A stretch of DNA of 52,240 bases from an uncultured Oscillospiraceae bacterium. Lineage in GTDB: Bacteria; Bacillota; Clostridia; Oscillospirales; Oscillospiraceae. The translations under genes and the position numbers were made by a program. The notes under the pieces are model-generated. The model was not told the DNA's origin and made no database searches. It saw only the letters and a program-made list of their open reading frames with translations. The DNA lies in assembly GCA_947626265.1 (NCBI GenBank), contig CANQRM010000020.1:1-52240 (forward strand). The letters run 5' to 3'. Shown here in pieces: positions 1 through 10,493 of this stretch (its first letter is position 1; every line of letters begins with the position of its first letter).

Positions 1-2740
<2,740 letters not shown>

Positions 2741-2799
2741 TGCAATATGCAGACTCAATGCCCTGCTCCAACCTCAACCCAAACACCCATTGTTCAGTC

Positions 2800-2820
2800 T
2801 TCAGGGCGCATGGCCCTGAA
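2800..2820 (+). other. Hairpin in the 23S-5S spacer
   Basis: A perfect 8-bp stem, TTCAGGGC (2800-2807) and GCCCTGAA (2813-2820), closes a 5-nt loop directly ahead of the 5S gene. Its position suggests an rRNA processing signal. The rest of the spacer (2741-2799) shows nothing recognisable. Confidence 0.5.
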
Positions 2821-2822
2821 AA

Positions 2823-2940
2823 AGTTGGTGGCTATTACATCGGGGGTCCACCCGTTCCCATTCCGAACACGGCAGTTAAGCCCGACTGTGCCGAAGATAC
2901 TTGTCTGGAGACGGACCGGAAAAATAGGTCGCTGCCAACA
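2823..2940 (+). rRNA. 5S ribosomal RNA
   Basis: About 117 nt, with the conserved core (CATTCCGAACACGG near 2860-2873). The terminal helix pairs GTTGGTGGC at the start with GCTGCCAAC at the end. It closes the rRNA operon and is followed at once by a terminator. Ends are good to a few bases. Confidence 0.96.
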
Positions 2941-2945
2941 TCATT

Positions 2946-2980
2946 GAACCCGGAGTTGAAAAGCTCCGGGTTCTTTCTTT
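2946..2980 (+). terminator. Rho-independent terminator of the rRNA operon
   Basis: Perfect 10-bp arms GAACCCGGAG (2946-2955) and CTCCGGGTTC (2964-2973), an 8-nt loop, then a T-rich run broken by one C. Confidence 0.93.
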
Positions 2981-2993
2981 ATACAGTAAGGTA

Positions 2994-3002
2994 TGCTATA
3001 AT
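2994..3002 (+). promoter_or_regulatory. Extended -10 promoter for the VOC gene
   Basis: TGC followed by a consensus TATAAT (2997-3002) lies just after the rRNA terminator and about 33 bp before the VOC start codon. No good -35 is visible, which is usual for extended -10 promoters. It gives the VOC gene transcription independent of the rRNA operon. Confidence 0.65.
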
Positions 3003-3034
3003 GACCGCGCGACAGAATTTGGAGGTATCGTATT

Positions 3035-3445
3035 ATGAGATTGGACGGCTTTGGACTATTTGTTGAAGATATGGCGAAAATGATCCGCTTTTATAGAGAT
3101 GTACTTGGCTTTGAGATCAAAGAAGCGGAGGATACATCCAATGTATATCTTGTAAAAGATGGGACGTTGTTTCTGTTGTACGGCAGAAATGACTTTGAAA
3201 AAATGACGCATCGCAGATATGATCATATCAAAGGATTCAACGGTCATTTTGAGATGGCGCTTTATGTTGATACGTTTGAAGAAGTTGATAAAGCATTTAA
3301 CAAAGCGGTAGAAAACGGTGCTGCTCCTGTACTGGAACCGGAACTTGAACCTTGGGGACAGAGAACTTGTTATATTGCCGATCCTGAAGGTAATTTGATA
3401 GAGATAGGTTCTTGGAATAAGCCTTACGAAGAAAAGGATCCATAA
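3035..3445 (+). CDS. VOC-superfamily protein (glyoxalase/bleomycin-resistance fold)
   Basis: A 136-residue protein that fits a single VOC unit. It opens with the typical LFVEDMAKMIRFYRDVLGF segment (residues 7-25) and ends with a metal-site strand ADPEGNLIEIGSW (about 115-127), where the Glu is the usual ligand. The family binds a divalent metal and includes glyoxalases, dioxygenases and antibiotic-sequestering proteins; the substrate here cannot be read from sequence. GGAGG lies 11 bp upstream of the ATG. The base composition is clearly more AT-rich than the genes that follow, and the gene sits alone behind an rRNA operon with its own promoter. Both suggest a recently acquired gene. The fold is certain; the function is not. 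Confidence 0.85.
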   Translation: MRLDGFGLFVEDMAKMIRFYRDVLGFEIKEAEDTSNVYLVKDGTLFLLYGRNDFEKMTHRRYDHIKGFNGHFEMALYVDTFEEVDKAFNKAVENGAAPVLEPELEPWGQRTCYIADPEGNLIEIGSWNKPYEEKDP

Positions 3446-3477
3446 ATTCCCATTTATCGCGCCGCAGGCGCACAATT

Positions 3478-3483
3478 TATAAT
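3478..3483 (+). promoter_or_regulatory. Possible -10 element for the YitT gene
   Basis: TATAAT sits 38 bp ahead of the chosen YitT start; a weak TTATCG lies 18 bp further upstream. A small hairpin (GCGCC/GGCGC, 3460-3472) precedes it. If used, transcription starts near 3490, which rules out the in-frame ATG at 3482 as the start. Confidence 0.45.
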
Positions 3484-3520
3484 GTCTGACGATACACCAA
3501 CGGGAACAGGAGGAGAGAGC

Positions 3521-4420
3521 ATGAAAACAGCCGTCAAAAGCAAGCTGAGCCAGGGACTAGCCGCCCTGCGGTGGAAGAACTTTCTGTTCCTGTTCGTGGC
3601 TGGGTGTGTGAACGCCTTTGGCGTGACGGTGTTTTTGGCGCCGGTGAAGCTGTACGACAGCGGCATCTCCGGCACCTCCATATTGCTCTCCCAGGTGACG
3701 CCGGAGAGCCTGTCCCTGTCCTTCTTCCTGCTGGTTTTGAACATTCCCCTGTTTCTCTTCGGAGCGAAAAAGCAGGGCCTCGCCTTCACGGTCTACTCCA
3801 TCTTCGCGGTGACGGTATACTCCGCCGCCTCCTGGCTCATCACGGACGTGCTGCCCATCGACGTGAGCATGGCCTCGCCCCTGGCGGGGGAGGACCTGCT
3901 GCTGTGCGCCCTGTTCGGCGGCATCATCTCCGGGGTGGGCAGCGGCCTCACCATCCGCTATGGCGGCGCCATCGACGGCGTGGACGTGATGGCGGTCATC
4001 TTCGCCAAGTCCCTGAACATCACTGTGGGCACCTTCGTGATGGTCTACAACGTGCTGCTGTACATCGTCTGCGGCTGCGTCATCCACAGCTGGATACTGC
4101 CGCTGTACTCCATCGTCACCTATATGGCGGGGCTGAAGACCGTGGACTTCATCGTGGAGGGCTTCGACCGGTCCAAGGAGGTCTTCATCATCACGGACAG
4201 GCCCCAGGCCATCAGCGACGCCCTCATCGAGGCCTTCGGCTGCGGCACCACGAAGATCGCCGCCGTGGGCGGCTACTCCAACGCGGCCAAGACCATCGTC
4301 TATTTCGTGGTGAACCGGTTCCAGATATCCCGCATGCGCACTATCGTCCATCAGATCGACCCGGCGGCCTTCATGACCATCCGCGAGGTGGCGGATGTAT
4401 TCAAGAGCAACAACAAGTGA
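3521..4420 (+). CDS. YitT family membrane protein with C-terminal DUF2179 domain
   Basis: The protein has 299 residues. The N-terminal two thirds carry five or six hydrophobic helices, starting with NFLFLFVAGCVNAFGVTVFL. The last 85 or so residues are the soluble DUF2179 region (KEVFIITDRPQAISDALIEA and GGYSNAAKTIVYFVV). YitT proteins are widespread Firmicute inner-membrane proteins of unproven function. The start is placed at 3521 because AGGAGGAGAG precedes it at the right distance. The in-frame ATG at 3482 overlaps a TATAAT and has no ribosome-binding site. The high GC matches the genome. It is followed after 64 bp by a small membrane gene that may be co-transcribed. Confidence 0.92.
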   Translation: MKTAVKSKLSQGLAALRWKNFLFLFVAGCVNAFGVTVFLAPVKLYDSGISGTSILLSQVTPESLSLSFFLLVLNIPLFLFGAKKQGLAFTVYSIFAVTVYSAASWLITDVLPIDVSMASPLAGEDLLLCALFGGIISGVGSGLTIRYGGAIDGVDVMAVIFAKSLNITVGTFVMVYNVLLYIVCGCVIHSWILPLYSIVTYMAGLKTVDFIVEGFDRSKEVFIITDRPQAISDALIEAFGCGTTKIAAVGGYSNAAKTIVYFVVNRFQISRMRTIVHQIDPAAFMTIREVADVFKSNNK

Positions 4421-4484
4421 GGACAGCAGGAGGCGGGCGCCGGGACCGCACGGCAAATCGGAATTTAGCGGAGGCATATCGTTT

Positions 4485-4733
4485 ATGGAAAGGCTCAAAG
4501 CAATCCTTTTTTCACCCGCAGGGATGAAAATCGTAAATGTGCTTTTCTTTCTGACGGTCTTAATACGCAATAATGGTTTTATAATCGTCGCACATCTTGT
4601 GTGGGTGCTGTATCTTGTCGTCACAATCAGGAACACCGCCGACAAAACGCTTAAAGCGGCATATCGGGTAATGGTCATTTATGCGGTCGTGATAATTGCC
4701 GCCAACGGGTATTTCCTGATACACGGGAACTAA
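4485..4733 (+). CDS. Small two-helix membrane protein, family not recognised
   Basis: An 82-residue protein with two hydrophobic stretches: roughly residues 14-45 (VLFFLTVLIRNNGFIIVAHL and following), probably a hairpin, and 62-80 (VMVIYAVVIIAANGYFLIH). There are no Cys, His or catalytic motifs. GCGGAGGC lies 10 bp before the ATG, so translation is plausible. Base composition is less GC-rich than YitT upstream. It could form part of a complex with YitT or be an acquired orphan; nothing in the sequence decides between these. The 163 bp after it hold no convincing gene. Confidence 0.65.
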   Translation: MERLKAILFSPAGMKIVNVLFFLTVLIRNNGFIIVAHLVWVLYLVVTIRNTADKTLKAAYRVMVIYAVVIIAANGYFLIHGN

Positions 4734-4896
4734 CAGCATTGTATGACGGTGTTTAGACGGCTTTGACAACTTCCTGTTTATCGGGGCGGGATCAGTATGA
4801 CAGATCATCGCGAGGAACGCCAATGAACACGTTTGAAGAAATATGGACCAGTGCCAGTGGCGGCCGGAATAAGAAACCTTTTGAAAGGACAGAGCT

Positions 4897-5223
4897 ATGG
4901 CGATCACAGTGAATCTCTATTATACGGGCAGGGACGGCGCGGCGCGGCGGTTTGCGGAGGAGATGGTATCCTCCGGGACGGCCGGGGCCATCCGGGCCGA
5001 GGCGGGAAATGTGCGGTATGAATACTTCTTCCCTATGGACGACCCGGAGACCGTGCTGCTCATCGACAGCTGGGCCGACCAGGCCGCCTTGGATGCTCAC
5101 CACGCCTCCCCCATGATGGGACAGATCGCCGCATTGCGGGAGAAGTACGACCTGCATATGCGGGTGGAGCGGTACGTCTCCGATGAGGCACCGGGCCGGG
5201 ACGGGGCGTTCATCCGCAAGTGA
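4897..5223 (+). CDS. Antibiotic biosynthesis monooxygenase (ABM/YgiN-like) family protein
   Basis: A 108-residue protein matching one ABM ferredoxin-like unit. It has a short N-terminal strand (AITVNLYYTG), a central helix-strand (NVRYEYFFPMDDPETVLLID) and the diagnostic WADQAALDAHHASP segment near residues 65-78. Members are small dimeric enzymes or sensors acting on quinones or aromatic compounds, often without a bound cofactor. AAAGGAC precedes the ATG. The GNAT gene follows 15 bp later and a HAD phosphatase after that, so the three look like one transcription unit, although their functions suggest no shared pathway. Confidence 0.82.
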   Translation: MAITVNLYYTGRDGAARRFAEEMVSSGTAGAIRAEAGNVRYEYFFPMDDPETVLLIDSWADQAALDAHHASPMMGQIAALREKYDLHMRVERYVSDEAPGRDGAFIRK

Positions 5224-5238
5224 GAAGGGGTGACATGT

Positions 5239-5724
5239 ATGCGGTCTGAACCGGGAATATCGTTGCGGGCGGAGGAGGTCCGGGAGGAGCAGCGCCAAAC
5301 GCTGGCGAATCTGATGCAGAAATACCTCTATGAGATGACCCGCTATTACCCCATCGCCATGGGGGAGGATGGCAATTACAGCTATAAATACCTGCCGCTT
5401 TATTTTGAGGAAGAGGCCCGCCGGGCGTATTTTTTCTACGCGGGCGAGGCGCGGGTGGGCTTCGCGCTCATAAACGACTACTCTTTCACGGGCGAGCCCA
5501 CGGACAACTCCATCGCGGAGTTCACCATCTTTCCCGCCTGGCGGGGCCGGGGATATGGATTGGCGGCGGTGGAGGCGCTGCGGGCACTGCGGCCGGGGTC
5601 ATGGCAGCTGAAGTATTCCCCGGAAAACGAGGCCGGGGCGCGCCTGTGGCAGAAGGTCAAGGGGCGCTGTAACGGCGTGGAGCAGCCTCTTCCGGACGGC
5701 CATATCGCCATCAGCTTTTCCTGA
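5239..5724 (+). CDS. GNAT family N-acetyltransferase
   Basis: A 161-residue protein with the GNAT acetyl-CoA signature WRGRGYGLAAVEAL (R-x-x-G-x-G/A) in the second half, preceded by the beta-4 strand NSIAEFTIFP and followed by a strand/helix ending in SPENEAGARLWQKV. GNATs transfer an acetyl group to an amine; the acceptor cannot be told here. An in-frame GTG at 5230 would be only 1-2 nt from GAGAAGG. The ATG at 5239 has proper spacing and was chosen. It lies between the ABM gene and the HAD gene, with 15- and 18-bp gaps. Confidence 0.85.
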   Translation: MRSEPGISLRAEEVREEQRQTLANLMQKYLYEMTRYYPIAMGEDGNYSYKYLPLYFEEEARRAYFFYAGEARVGFALINDYSFTGEPTDNSIAEFTIFPAWRGRGYGLAAVEALRALRPGSWQLKYSPENEAGARLWQKVKGRCNGVEQPLPDGHIAISFS

Positions 5725-5742
5725 AACAGGGAGGGAGACAAT

Positions 5743-6402
5743 ATGAATCGATACGACTACGCCATATTCGACCTGGACGGGACCATCCTCTACACCCTGG
5801 AGGACCTGAAAAACAGCCTGAACTATGCGCTGGAAAGCCACGGCTGCCCGGCGCGGACCTTGGAAGAAGTGCGAAGGTTTGTTGGCAACGGGGTGCGCAA
5901 GCTGGTGGAGCGGGGCGCCCCGGCGGGCACGGACCCAGCCGAGCTGGACAGGCTCTATGAGACCTTCCACCAGCACTATAAGAGCCACGACCTGGACACC
6001 ACCCGGCCCTATGAGGGCGTGCCGGAGCTATTGAGCCGCCTGCGGAAAGCGGGGGTGCGCCTCGCCGTGGTGTCCAACAAGGTGGACTACGCCGTGAAGG
6101 CCCTGTGTGAGCGATTCTTCCCCGGCCAGTTCGACGTGGCCATCGGGGAGACCCCGGATGTGGCCAAAAAGCCCGCCCCGGACATGGTGGAAAAGGCCCT
6201 GGCGGCTCTGGGGGCGGACAGAGGCCGGGCCGTATACATCGGCGACTCGGAGGTGGACGTGCAGACCGCCCGGAACGCGGGGCTTTCCGAGATCATCGTG
6301 ACATGGGGCTTTCGCTCCCGGGAGGAGCTGGCGCCCTACGGGCCCAAGGTCCTGGCGGCGGACGCGGACGCCCTCTATGAGGCCGTCACGGGGGAGCGTT
6401 AA
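5743..6402 (+). CDS. HAD-family phosphatase, phosphoglycolate-phosphatase-like
   Basis: A 219-residue haloacid-dehalogenase hydrolase. Motif I is FDLDGTIL (nucleophile Asp at about residue 9), motif II SNK (about 109), motif III the KKPAPD Lys, and motif IV GDSEVD. A helical cap occupies residues 15-85, so this is subfamily I, close to Gph/PpaX. The likely reaction is hydrolysis of a small phosphate ester such as 2-phosphoglycolate, or of pyrophosphate; the substrate is inferred only from the family. GGGAGGGAG precedes the ATG. It is the last gene of the small 4897-6402 cluster; the next gene has its own promoter. Confidence 0.88.
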   Translation: MNRYDYAIFDLDGTILYTLEDLKNSLNYALESHGCPARTLEEVRRFVGNGVRKLVERGAPAGTDPAELDRLYETFHQHYKSHDLDTTRPYEGVPELLSRLRKAGVRLAVVSNKVDYAVKALCERFFPGQFDVAIGETPDVAKKPAPDMVEKALAALGADRGRAVYIGDSEVDVQTARNAGLSEIIVTWGFRSREELAPYGPKVLAADADALYEAVTGER

Positions 6403-6442
6403 AATCTTCCAAAATTCTTAAGAATCAAGCCCCGCAAGACAG

Positions 6443-6470
6443 TTGCGCAAAATTTATTTTATGGTATAAT
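6443..6470 (+). promoter_or_regulatory. Promoter for the potassium channel gene
   Basis: TTGCGC (6443-6448), a 16-bp spacer and TATAAT (6465-6470), preceded by TGG for an extended -10. It lies 30 bp before the GTG start. The same -35 hexamer recurs at three other promoters in this window. Confidence 0.75.
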
Positions 6471-6499
6471 GGCTTAACGTTGTAGCAGGTGGTGAGGCA

Positions 6500-7693
6500 G
6501 TGAGCTGGGAAGCGCGGAAAAAGCGGATATTCGACATCATCTCCGTGGGCAACCGGGAGGATTGGCCCAGCCGGCTTTTCGACATCGTCCTCATCGGGAT
6601 GATTTTGACCAACCTCTTCATCGCGGTATTCTCCACCTTCGACTGCTCCGCGCCCTACCATGAGCTCATGGGCCGGGTGGAGCTGGTGACGGTGGTGGCC
6701 TTCACCATCGAGTACGCCCTGCGGGTCTGGACGGCGGAGTACCTCTATCCCGCGCTGCCGCCCCTGCAGGCCACGGTGCGGTACATGGTCTCCTTCAACG
6801 GGATCATCGACCTTCTGAGCTTCCTTCTCTACTATCTCCCCTTCTTCTTCCCCACCGGCGTGGTGGCGTTCCGGCTTTTCCGGGTGGTGCGCATCTTTAG
6901 GCTTTTCCGGGTGAACGCCTACTATGACGCCCTGAATGTCATCGCGGATGTGCTGCGGAGCAAGAAAAACCAGCTCGTAAGCTCCATCTTCATCATCCTG
7001 GTGCTGATGACGGCGTCCAGCCTCTGCATGTACTCATTGGAGCACGAGGCCCAGCCGGAGGTATTTCAAAACGCCTTTTCCGGCCTGTGGTGGGCGGTAT
7101 CCACCCTGCTCACCGTGGGCTACGGCGACATCTACCCCGTCACCGTGGCGGGGCGCATCTTCGGGACCATATTGACCTTCCTGGGCGTGGGCATCGTGGC
7201 CATCCCCACCGGCATCCTTTCCGCCGGCTTCGTGGAGCAGTATACGCGCCTGAAGAGCTTCAGTGACTACACCCAGGCGGACATCCGCTTCGTACGGCTG
7301 GAAGCGGGCCCCGGCCATCCCTGGCTGGGGAAGCAGGTCAAAGACCTGCCCCTGCCGCCGGGACTGCTGCTGGCGGTCATCCTCCGGGGCCGGGAGGCGG
7401 TGGTGCCCCACGGGGATACGGTCATTGAGGAGGGCGACGCCATGATACTGGGGGCCGAGGGCTACCAGGACGACGCGGGCGTCACCCTGAAGGAGATCAC
7501 CCTGCGCCGGACCCACCCCTGGGCGGGCCGGCCCATCCGGGACCTGGACATCTCCCGCCAGACCCTCATCGTACTGGTCCGGCGGGGAGAAAGGGCCCTC
7601 ATCCCCAACGGGGACATGGTGCTGGAGCCGGGGGACACGGTGGTGCTGTACTCCAAAAAGAACATCCGGGACGCCCAGAGCGTGACCGTCTGA
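6500..7693 (+). CDS. Voltage-gated-type potassium channel with two C-terminal RCK_C (TrkA-C) domains
   Basis: A 397-residue protein. Six membrane helices (S1-S6) span about residues 25-245. S4 carries five arginines at three-residue spacing (R125, R128, R131, R134, R137), the voltage-sensor pattern. The selectivity filter TVGYGD lies at 205-210. After S6 come two copies of the TrkA-C/RCK_C fold (about 262-325 and 333-392), each with an HPW.G...DL start and a GDxV/GDA end. No Rossmann RCK_N domain lies between pore and RCK_C, which is unusual. The start is the GTG behind GGTGAGG. The protein sits in the cytoplasmic membrane and conducts K+. The ligand of the RCK_C pair is unknown; c-di-AMP binds similar domains in Firmicutes. 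Confidence 0.93.
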   Translation: MSWEARKKRIFDIISVGNREDWPSRLFDIVLIGMILTNLFIAVFSTFDCSAPYHELMGRVELVTVVAFTIEYALRVWTAEYLYPALPPLQATVRYMVSFNGIIDLLSFLLYYLPFFFPTGVVAFRLFRVVRIFRLFRVNAYYDALNVIADVLRSKKNQLVSSIFIILVLMTASSLCMYSLEHEAQPEVFQNAFSGLWWAVSTLLTVGYGDIYPVTVAGRIFGTILTFLGVGIVAIPTGILSAGFVEQYTRLKSFSDYTQADIRFVRLEAGPGHPWLGKQVKDLPLPPGLLLAVILRGREAVVPHGDTVIEEGDAMILGAEGYQDDAGVTLKEITLRRTHPWAGRPIRDLDISRQTLIVLVRRGERALIPNGDMVLEPGDTVVLYSKKNIRDAQSVTV

Positions 7694-7705
7694 GAGTGTT
7701 TTTCT

Positions 7706-9724
7706 ATGCAGAATTCTTCCCGCAAAAAATCGGCCCTCCGGCGGTTCTTTGACCGCCTGGGGGACCTGTATGACCGGCAGCCCATCCTGTTCCCGGCGGG
7801 GCTGGCGGTGCTTTTGGCGCTCGCCCTGGAGATGCTGGGCCGCCATTCGCCATGGAAGGGGCTGGTGTTCCTCTTCACCCACCCGGTGAATTTTTTGGTG
7901 AACGCCCTCATCATTCTCACCACCCTCGCGGTGTGCCGGCTTTTCAAGCGACGGAACTATTTCCTCGCGCTGGTGTCCACGGTGTGGCTGCTACTGGGCG
8001 TGGCCAACGCGGTGGTGCTGTGTTTCCGGTCCACGCCCCTGGGGGCGGTGGACCTGGCCATACTGCCCAGCGCCATCTCCATCATCGACGTATACATCGA
8101 CAAGTGGCTGATCATCGCCCTGTGCGTGCTCCTGGCGGCGGGGGTGGGGGCGCTCATCTGGGCCTTCTTCCGGGCGCGGAAGTTCACCCCGGGCTACAAG
8201 CGGACCACCGCCTTCGTGCTGCTGTGCGCGGCGCTGACGGCCCTGGGCTACGGCGTCACCGTATGGGGCAAGGAGGACGAGCGGGCAGAGATATATTCCA
8301 ATATCGTGGATGCCTATAACCGGTACGGATTCGTCTACTGCTTCGGCACCGGGGCGGTGGACCGGGGCATCGACGAGCCAGACCTCTATTCCAAACAGGC
8401 GGTGAAGGGCATGCTCCGGCGGCTGGACTGGAACGACGAGCCGGCGGTGAAGCCGGACATCGTTATGGTCCAGCTGGAATCCTTCTTCGACGTGGCCCAT
8501 CTGGACGATGTGACATACGAGGAGGACCCCATCCCTGTGTTCCGCCATTTGAAGGACACCTGCGCCTCCGGGTACCTGACCGTGCCCTCCGTGGGGGCGG
8601 GCACCGCCAACACCGAGTTCGAGGTCCTGTCCGGCATGAGCCTGGACTTCTTCGGCATGGGGGAGTACCCCTATATGACCGTGCTGCAGGAGGAGGCCTG
8701 CGAGACCATCGCCACGGACCTGAAGGACCAGGGCTACAAGGCCCATGCGGTGCACAACAACACTGGCACCTTCTACGTGCGCAACAAGGTCTTTGCCCAG
8801 CTGGGCTTCGATACATATACCTCCATCGAGTTCATGAACGGGATAGAGTATAACCCCATCGGCTGGGCCAAGGACAAGATACTCACCGGCGAGATCGTGA
8901 AGGCGCTTAATAGCTCCGACGACCCCCAGTTCGTCTTTGCCATCACCGTGCAGGGCCACGGCAAGTACCAGCGGGGCGTGGACAGCGCCGACGTGGAGGC
9001 GCTGAACGTGGACTGGGCCGACGACGAGGAGGACGAGGACGCCTTTGCCTACTATCTGAGCCAGCTCAAAGAGACGGATGAATTTATAGGCGACTTGGTC
9101 CAGGCCCTGGGAGAGCGGGAAAAGCCCGCGGTGCTGGTGCTCTACGGGGACCATCTGCCCAACTTCGACATCGGCTCTGAGCAGCTGGAAAACGGGGACA
9201 TCTTCCAGACGGAATACGTGATCTGGAGCAATCTGGACCTGGGGCTGAAGGACAGGAACCTGACCGCCTACCAGCTCTCCGCCCGGGTGCTGAAGGCCCT
9301 GGACATGGACGGCGGGATCATCAGCCGCTACCACCAGAAGATGCAGGGCCTGAACGGCTACCAGGACGGCCTGCGGCTGCTGGAATACGACGTGCTCTAC
9401 GGGGAGGACTACTGCTACGGCGGGGAGAACCCCTATACCGCCTCGGACCTCAGGATGGGCCTGTATCCAATCACTATCGACGGAGCGGATGTGAAAATAA
9501 ACGCCGACGGGACGGTGACCCTCACCGTCACCGGGGAGAACTTCACCCAGTGGAGCCGCATAACCCTGGACGGGGACGAGGAGGACACGGTGCTGAACGC
9601 GGACGGGTCCGTGTTCGCGGAGCTGGACGAGCCGCCCGAGAGCGGGACACAGCTCACCGTCCGCCAGCGGGCCGCCAATAAGACCACCAGCCTCGCCGAG
9701 AGCGAGCCCTACATATGGCCGTAA
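7706..9724 (+). CDS. LtaS-like polyol-phosphate transferase (sulfatase fold), membrane-anchored
   Basis: A 672-residue protein. Five hydrophobic helices span about residues 28-180. The extracellular sulfatase domain follows from about 245, with the metal ligand Glu in VQLESF (E258), the nucleophile Thr in GTANTEF (T300), HNNTGTFYVRN near 352, and YGDH (480-483). About 100 residues after the catalytic fold form a beta-rich C-terminal extension (about 580-672). Family members polymerise glycerol-phosphate from phosphatidylglycerol onto a lipid anchor or decorate envelope glycans. Which of these applies is not visible, but tagD elsewhere in the window fits a glycerol-phosphate envelope polymer. 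It starts 13 bp after the channel gene with only a weak ribosome-binding site, so translation may be coupled. Confidence 0.9.
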   Translation: MQNSSRKKSALRRFFDRLGDLYDRQPILFPAGLAVLLALALEMLGRHSPWKGLVFLFTHPVNFLVNALIILTTLAVCRLFKRRNYFLALVSTVWLLLGVANAVVLCFRSTPLGAVDLAILPSAISIIDVYIDKWLIIALCVLLAAGVGALIWAFFRARKFTPGYKRTTAFVLLCAALTALGYGVTVWGKEDERAEIYSNIVDAYNRYGFVYCFGTGAVDRGIDEPDLYSKQAVKGMLRRLDWNDEPAVKPDIVMVQLESFFDVAHLDDVTYEEDPIPVFRHLKDTCASGYLTVPSVGAGTANTEFEVLSGMSLDFFGMGEYPYMTVLQEEACETIATDLKDQGYKAHAVHNNTGTFYVRNKVFAQLGFDTYTSIEFMNGIEYNPIGWAKDKILTGEIVKALNSSDDPQFVFAITVQGHGKYQRGVDSADVEALNVDWADDEEDEDAFAYYLSQLKETDEFIGDLVQALGEREKPAVLVLYGDHLPNFDIGSEQLENGDIFQTEYVIWSNLDLGLKDRNLTAYQLSARVLKALDMDGGIISRYHQKMQGLNGYQDGLRLLEYDVLYGEDYCYGGENPYTASDLRMGLYPITIDGADVKINADGTVTLTVTGENFTQWSRITLDGDEEDTVLNADGSVFAELDEPPESGTQLTVRQRAANKTTSLAESEPYIWP

Positions 9725-9740
9725 AAAGCGCAATGATATG

Positions 9741-9775
9741 CCCCCTGCCGTCCGGCAGGGGGCTTTCCTTATTCC
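9741..9775. terminator. Terminator between convergent genes
   Basis: Perfect 10-bp arms CCCCCTGCCG (9741-9750) and CGGCAGGGGG (9753-9762), followed on the plus strand by CTTTCCTTATTCCTTT. It serves the LtaS-like gene. The minus-strand side has no T run. Confidence 0.85.
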
Positions 9776-10392
9776 TTTGGCCCTTTTCGCTTGGGGTAGA
9801 GACTCACGGCGATGGCGATACCGGCGACGAGGGAGATGAGGCCGACGGCGATGACGAAGCCGGATATGATGGAGACGGGCGAGGAGACGCTCATGCCCCC
9901 GGTCTGACCCAGTATGTTGCCCGCCTCGTCGGTCCAGACGATGTCGCCTGGGTACCCGAAGGAGGAGCCGGCCATGAACCGGTCCGCCGTGCGGGCAAAG
10001 GGGTTCATCATAGCCCGCATCACGAAGCCGAAGGCGGCGAACAAGCCCCCGCCGATGGCCATGCGCAGGCCGAAGAGCCACCCGTACTGGCGCAGCAGCC
10101 GTCCCACCGCGCCGGGCACCGAGTCCACCCAAGTGTGCTCCGCCGTGGGCGGAGCGTTTGCCGGGTCCGGGGTCGGTCCCTCCTCTTGGGCGGGCCCCTC
10201 CTCCGACAGCAGCCAGTCCGTGGTGACGCCGAAGGCCTTAGCCAGGGCCAGCAGCTTGCCGATATCCGGCGAGGCGTCCCCCAGCTCCCACTTGGACACC
10301 GCCTGGCGGGACACGCCCACCTGCGCGGCCAGCTCCTCCTGGGAAAGGCCCGCCTTCTTCCGGCAGTACGCTATCTTTTCCGACAGGGTCAT
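9769..10392 (-). CDS. XRE-family transcriptional regulator with C-terminal membrane segments
   Basis: A 207-residue protein. Residues 1-60 form a classic Cro/CI helix-turn-helix (LSQEELAAQVGVSRQAVSKW). A Pro/Glu-rich linker covers about 66-85. Two hydrophobic segments follow (about 108-125 and 176-200), ending in the basic tail KRKGPKE. Membrane-linked XRE proteins usually repress nearby genes in response to an envelope or membrane signal, but no target is visible. The start at 10392 is supported by AAAGGAGAG six bases upstream and its own TATAAT. A longer frame reaching 10638 has no ribosome-binding site and crosses a terminator. It lies downstream of pheA and its small membrane partner, but as a separate unit. 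Confidence 0.88.
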   Translation of the reverse strand: MTLSEKIAYCRKKAGLSQEELAAQVGVSRQAVSKWELGDASPDIGKLLALAKAFGVTTDWLLSEEGPAQEEGPTPDPANAPPTAEHTWVDSVPGAVGRLLRQYGWLFGLRMAIGGGLFAAFGFVMRAMMNPFARTADRFMAGSSFGYPGDIVWTDEAGNILGQTGGMSVSSPVSIISGFVIAVGLISLVAGIAIAVSLYPKRKGPKE

Positions 10393-10423
10393 GGTCACTC
10401 TCCTTTTATCGTAGTGTGCCCAT

Positions 10424-10453
10424 ATTATAAGAGAAAAGGTGGTTGCGGCGCTA
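10424..10453 (-). promoter_or_regulatory. Promoter for the XRE regulator
   Basis: On the minus strand: TAGCGC (10448-10453), 18 bp, TATAAT (10424-10429), then AAAGGAGAG and the ATG at 10392. It overlaps the hairpin that ends the preceding operon. Confidence 0.6.
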
Positions 10454-10480
10454 CCAGCAAAAGCTGGAACATCCGCAACC
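10441..10480 (-). terminator. Hairpin ending the pheA operon
   Basis: Outer arms GGTTGCGG (10441-10448) and CCGCAACC (10473-10480) enclose an inner stem CCAGC/GCTGG around AAAA. On the minus strand it is followed by ACCTTTTCTCTT. It terminates transcription coming from pheA and the 107-residue gene. Confidence 0.65.
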
Positions 10481-10493
10481 GCCCGTTGCATGT

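Noticed and set aside
2741-2822. Possible tRNA in the 23S-5S spacer
   Set aside because: Only about 80 nt, with no cloverleaf, no GTTCGA-type T arm and no acceptor pairing; just a processing-type hairpin.
4823-4912. 29-codon frame beginning MNTFEEIW before the ABM gene
   Set aside because: Has only a weak GAGGAA upstream, overlaps the ABM start and shows no recognisable family; too little to call a gene.
7991-10132. 713-codon minus-strand frame across the LtaS-like and XRE genes
   Set aside because: Antisense to T300/E258-containing LtaS-like gene and runs through a terminator.
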